DNA from: Flavobacteriales bacterium UBA979
GTDB taxonomy: Bacteria > Bacteroidota > Bacteroidia > Flavobacteriales_D > Sanyastnellaceae
Direction of reading: 5' to 3'
Length of the DNA stretch: 8,756 nucleotides
Assembly: GCA_002292325.1 (NCBI GenBank)
Contig: DBBR01000068.1
Location: forward strand, 855-9,610
In this document: piece by piece, positions 6,560 to 8,756 of the stretch
Numbering within the stretch: the stretch's first letter is position 1
Layout of the letters: the number at the start of each line of letters is the position of its first letter
The notes under the pieces: generated by a model
What the model was told of the DNA's origin: nothing
Database searches by the model: none
The model's input: the letters and a program-made list of their open reading frames with translations, nothing else
Position numbers and translations under genes: made by a program

Positions 6560-8756
6560 ATGAACGCACACCAACTGGACCATCCGGTAGGCGGCTACGT
6601 GCACGTTCATTCATTGGCAACTAGTTGGATGTTGGCTACAACGCTTGTTTTTTTCTCAAGTCTTTTTCCAACATCCATGCTTCGTTCCCAATCGAATGCA
6701 GTCGTGAACGGGCACGTCTTCCGCGCTGGACTTCAAACCCCTGTTGATGGGGTCTTAATCATCGCCTGGCCATGCGGTCAAACGGCAACAACAAACCGCA
6801 CAGGACGTTTTGAAGTGGAGTGTTCCACGGACATCGATTCCCTGACGTTTGTTGCAAGCGACTTTGAAACGCAAACCATCGCCGTGCTTGAAAAAGACCA
6901 TGTTGATGTTTGGCTTTCACCACTTGATGTTCAGCTGTCTCAGGTTTCCATCGTGGCCAGCCAATCACTGGAACGCGAGAAACAATCCCTGCCAAACCTC
7001 GATTTAATGGTCACACTGGATCAGACTCCCGGGTTGCAAAGTTTGGATCTCGGAGCAGGCATGATTCAGCCCGTGATACGAGGTCTTTACGGAAGCCGAG
7101 TGGCGGTGCTTGAGGACGGAGTTCCTCAGCAAGGAGGTCGTTGGGGAGCCGACCACGGCATTTTGACTGACCCTGAACTCTCCGGTTCATTCGAGTGGAT
7201 TCCAGGGGGTGGTCATCTCTGGATGGGACCCGGTGCGGTTGGGGGTGGCATGCGCCTGAAAGGACCTGAACGCGATGCGTTGGATAGCGAAAACACACGA
7301 TGGGGCGCCTCCTATCGGATGGGAGATAACCGCAGTAAAGTGCATGCTTTACACCGTTCAACGCAGGGAGAACACTACTGGTATGCTGGGCTTTCGGGAG
7401 CTGTCTTTGGTGACCAAAATGTTCCTCAATCTACGTTTTCTTATCTCGGGCGAACCTATTCATTGGATGCGAAAAAGCTACCCAATACGGCCGGTCGTGC
7501 AAGCCATGCCGTCTTGGGGTACGAACACGTTGCTTCATCGGATCGAAAAATCAGCGCAACGCTGCGAGCATCTGAGGTGGTTCAGGGCTTATTTCCGGGG
7601 ATTGTGGGGGTTCCAAGGCAGGGAGATCTGGCTGTGAGCTCGGCCCCTTTTTCAGTTGCGCTGCCGTTGCAAAAAGCCCGGCGTTTGCAAGCAACAGGGA
7701 AATGGATGGCGGGGGAAGACCGCAAACGTCTTCAGCATCACATCAAGGGATCCCTTTCCTGGTTTCAGCGGGAAGAATTGGCGCCGCCACATGCACATGG
7801 TTGGGGACCTGAACCCGATTCAAACAAGAGCTTACTCTTAGAAGAATGGACAGGATTCATCGAGTCCGTTTGGAAAGGGGGTCACGGCTCTGTTGGACTT
7901 CAAGCGGAAGGATTGGATGCGGTGACATCTGGCTGGGAATTTTTGATTCCCAGCCACACCCGCCTCCGCACCTCGGCAATTGGAGAAAGAGTCCTAGGAA
8001 AACACATCCTGGGATTGAGAACCGACCTCATCTGGACAACACATGCGGCTCATTCCGAGCCGTTGTATAATTCGTCTAACACCGCTGTGGGGCTCGACAT
8101 CCGCTCTGAATCCATGCGGAGATTCATTCCCGGGGGCATGCTCTCATGGCAATATACCATCGAGCCTGCGGAAGCCCACTGGAGGGGAACGGCATCGGCA
8201 ACGGCCTACTCACGTGCACCGAGCAATTATGAAATGGGGGCCAATGGAATTCACCACGGCACCTTTCGATTTGAGCAAGGCCAGGCGAATTTGCGCTCTG
8301 AGAAAGCAATTGAAGGACGATTCCAAGCGGCCTCCGTACCATCGGAAAAGGAATGGAGCTGGTCTTTGCAAGCCTTCTTTGCTGCCCATCAAGACTTCAT
8401 CTCCTTGAACCCCAGCGCGTCTTTTGCACCCATATCGCATGCGGGCCAAGTCTACGTTTTTCAAGCAATGGATGTACTCCGAACAGGAGTCGAGACACAG
8501 CTTGACAAGCAACTTGGACCTTGGACTGCAAGCGCTTCCGCTTCCCTACTCGGTCAATGGGAAGTGCAGACTGGACTTGGACTGCCCTTTACAACGCCCC
8601 CACAACTGCGAATGGAATTGGATTACCAATTCCACGAAAAAGGCAGCGTTCGTATCGCGTTCAAAGCCATTGGCAATGCCAATCTAACCGCCCGAAATGA
8701 AGCACCAACGGAGGGAACTTCATTGTGGGAGAGCGGTTTGGACTTGCCTTTAAAGC
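6560..8756 (+). CDS. TonB-dependent outer-membrane receptor, probably for a metal or metal chelate (3' end beyond window)
   Basis: The frame is open for 732 codons from ATG 6560 to the right edge. An N-terminal export signal (hydrophobic 24-40) is followed by a carboxypeptidase-regulatory-like beta domain (about 48-122, with NRTGRFEV), a TonB-box-like LSQVSIVAS (126-134), and a plug (about 143-237) with IQPVIRGLYGSRVAVLEDGV and GRWGADHG, closing with GAVGGGMRL. The rest is beta-barrel, including SRAPSNYEMGANGIHHGTFRFEQG (551-574; Tyr550 precedes it). The IRGLxGxRVxVLxDG plug and the RxPSxxExxxxGxHHGT barrel motif resemble receptors for zinc, heme and other metal ligands (ZnuD-like). A barrel loop HAHGW (411-415) adds possible ligands. 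The adjacent His/Cys-rich protein supports a metal role; the precise ligand is unknown. The first 23 residues contain four His and lack the usual Lys/Arg, so Met24 (6629) is an alternative start. The last strands and terminal aromatic residue are outside the window. Confidence 0.92.
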   Translation, partial: MNAHQLDHPVGGYVHVHSLATSWMLATTLVFFSSLFPTSMLRSQSNAVVNGHVFRAGLQTPVDGVLIIAWPCGQTATTNRTGRFEVECSTDIDSLTFVASDFETQTIAVLEKDHVDVWLSPLDVQLSQVSIVASQSLEREKQSLPNLDLMVTLDQTPGLQSLDLGAGMIQPVIRGLYGSRVAVLEDGVPQQGGRWGADHGILTDPELSGSFEWIPGGGHLWMGPGAVGGGMRLKGPERDALDSENTRWGASYRMGDNRSKVHALHRSTQGEHYWYAGLSGAVFGDQNVPQSTFSYLGRTYSLDAKKLPNTAGRASHAVLGYEHVASSDRKISATLRASEVVQGLFPGIVGVPRQGDLAVSSAPFSVALPLQKARRLQATGKWMAGEDRKRLQHHIKGSLSWFQREELAPPHAHGWGPEPDSNKSLLLEEWTGFIESVWKGGHGSVGLQAEGLDAVTSGWEFLIPSHTRLRTSAIGERVLGKHILGLRTDLIWTTHAAHSEPLYNSSNTAVGLDIRSESMRRFIPGGMLSWQYTIEPAEAHWRGTASATAYSRAPSNYEMGANGIHHGTFRFEQGQANLRSEKAIEGRFQAASVPSEKEWSWSLQAFFAAHQDFISLNPSASFAPISHAGQVYVFQAMDVLRTGVETQLDKQLGPWTASASASLLGQWEVQTGLGLPFTTPPQLRMELDYQFHEKGSVRIAFKAIGNANLTARNEAPTEGTSLWESGLDLPLK

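Noticed and set aside
6560..8756. Possible frameshift or pseudogene in the receptor, because shorter frames overlap it
   Set aside because: I translated the whole stretch in one frame and found no stop; receptor motifs occur in the expected order.

Overview
The window looks like chromosomal DNA from a marine-type Bacteroidota, most likely a member of the Flavobacteriales. That assignment is an inference. It rests on Cys/Asp-rich 50-residue repeats in a large secreted protein, lipoprotein-type signals on two genes, a TonB-dependent receptor with an N-terminal carboxypeptidase-regulatory-like domain, absence of clear Shine-Dalgarno sequences, and one TAnnTTTG-type -7 box. No rRNA, tRNA, CRISPR array, transposase or phage gene is visible. 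Seven protein-coding genes account for nearly all the sequence, and two run off the window ends.

Left part (1-1911): a large secreted protein is encoded on the minus strand from 1700 and is cut at the left edge. After a signal peptide it carries a module of about 200 residues, then 3.5 Cys-rich repeats of exactly 50 residues, then a second, about 86% identical copy of the module. A 211-bp divergent intergenic region separates it from the next gene. It holds a -7 box for the minus-strand gene and a perfect 10-bp tandem duplication.

Middle (1912-4403): a plus-strand GH30 glycoside hydrolase with a lipobox converges, with only 20 bp between stop codons, on a minus-strand lipoprotein made of two SnoaL/NTF2-like domains.

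Right part (4404-8756): two minus-strand membrane proteins of unknown function are tandem paralogs joined by a 4-bp ATGA overlap. They share a gapless core with conserved Asp, Glu and His residues, and may be co-transcribed with the SnoaL-like lipoprotein further downstream. Divergent from them, on the plus strand, are a small His/Cys-rich membrane protein and a TonB-dependent receptor (cut at the right edge) whose plug and barrel motifs resemble metal or heme receptors. Those two are probably a transport unit for a metal or metal-containing ligand.

The most interesting parts are the paralogous membrane-protein pair, its divergent arrangement beside the His/Cys protein and receptor, and the duplicated module flanking the Cys-rich repeats. 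No function can be proven for any of these from sequence alone.
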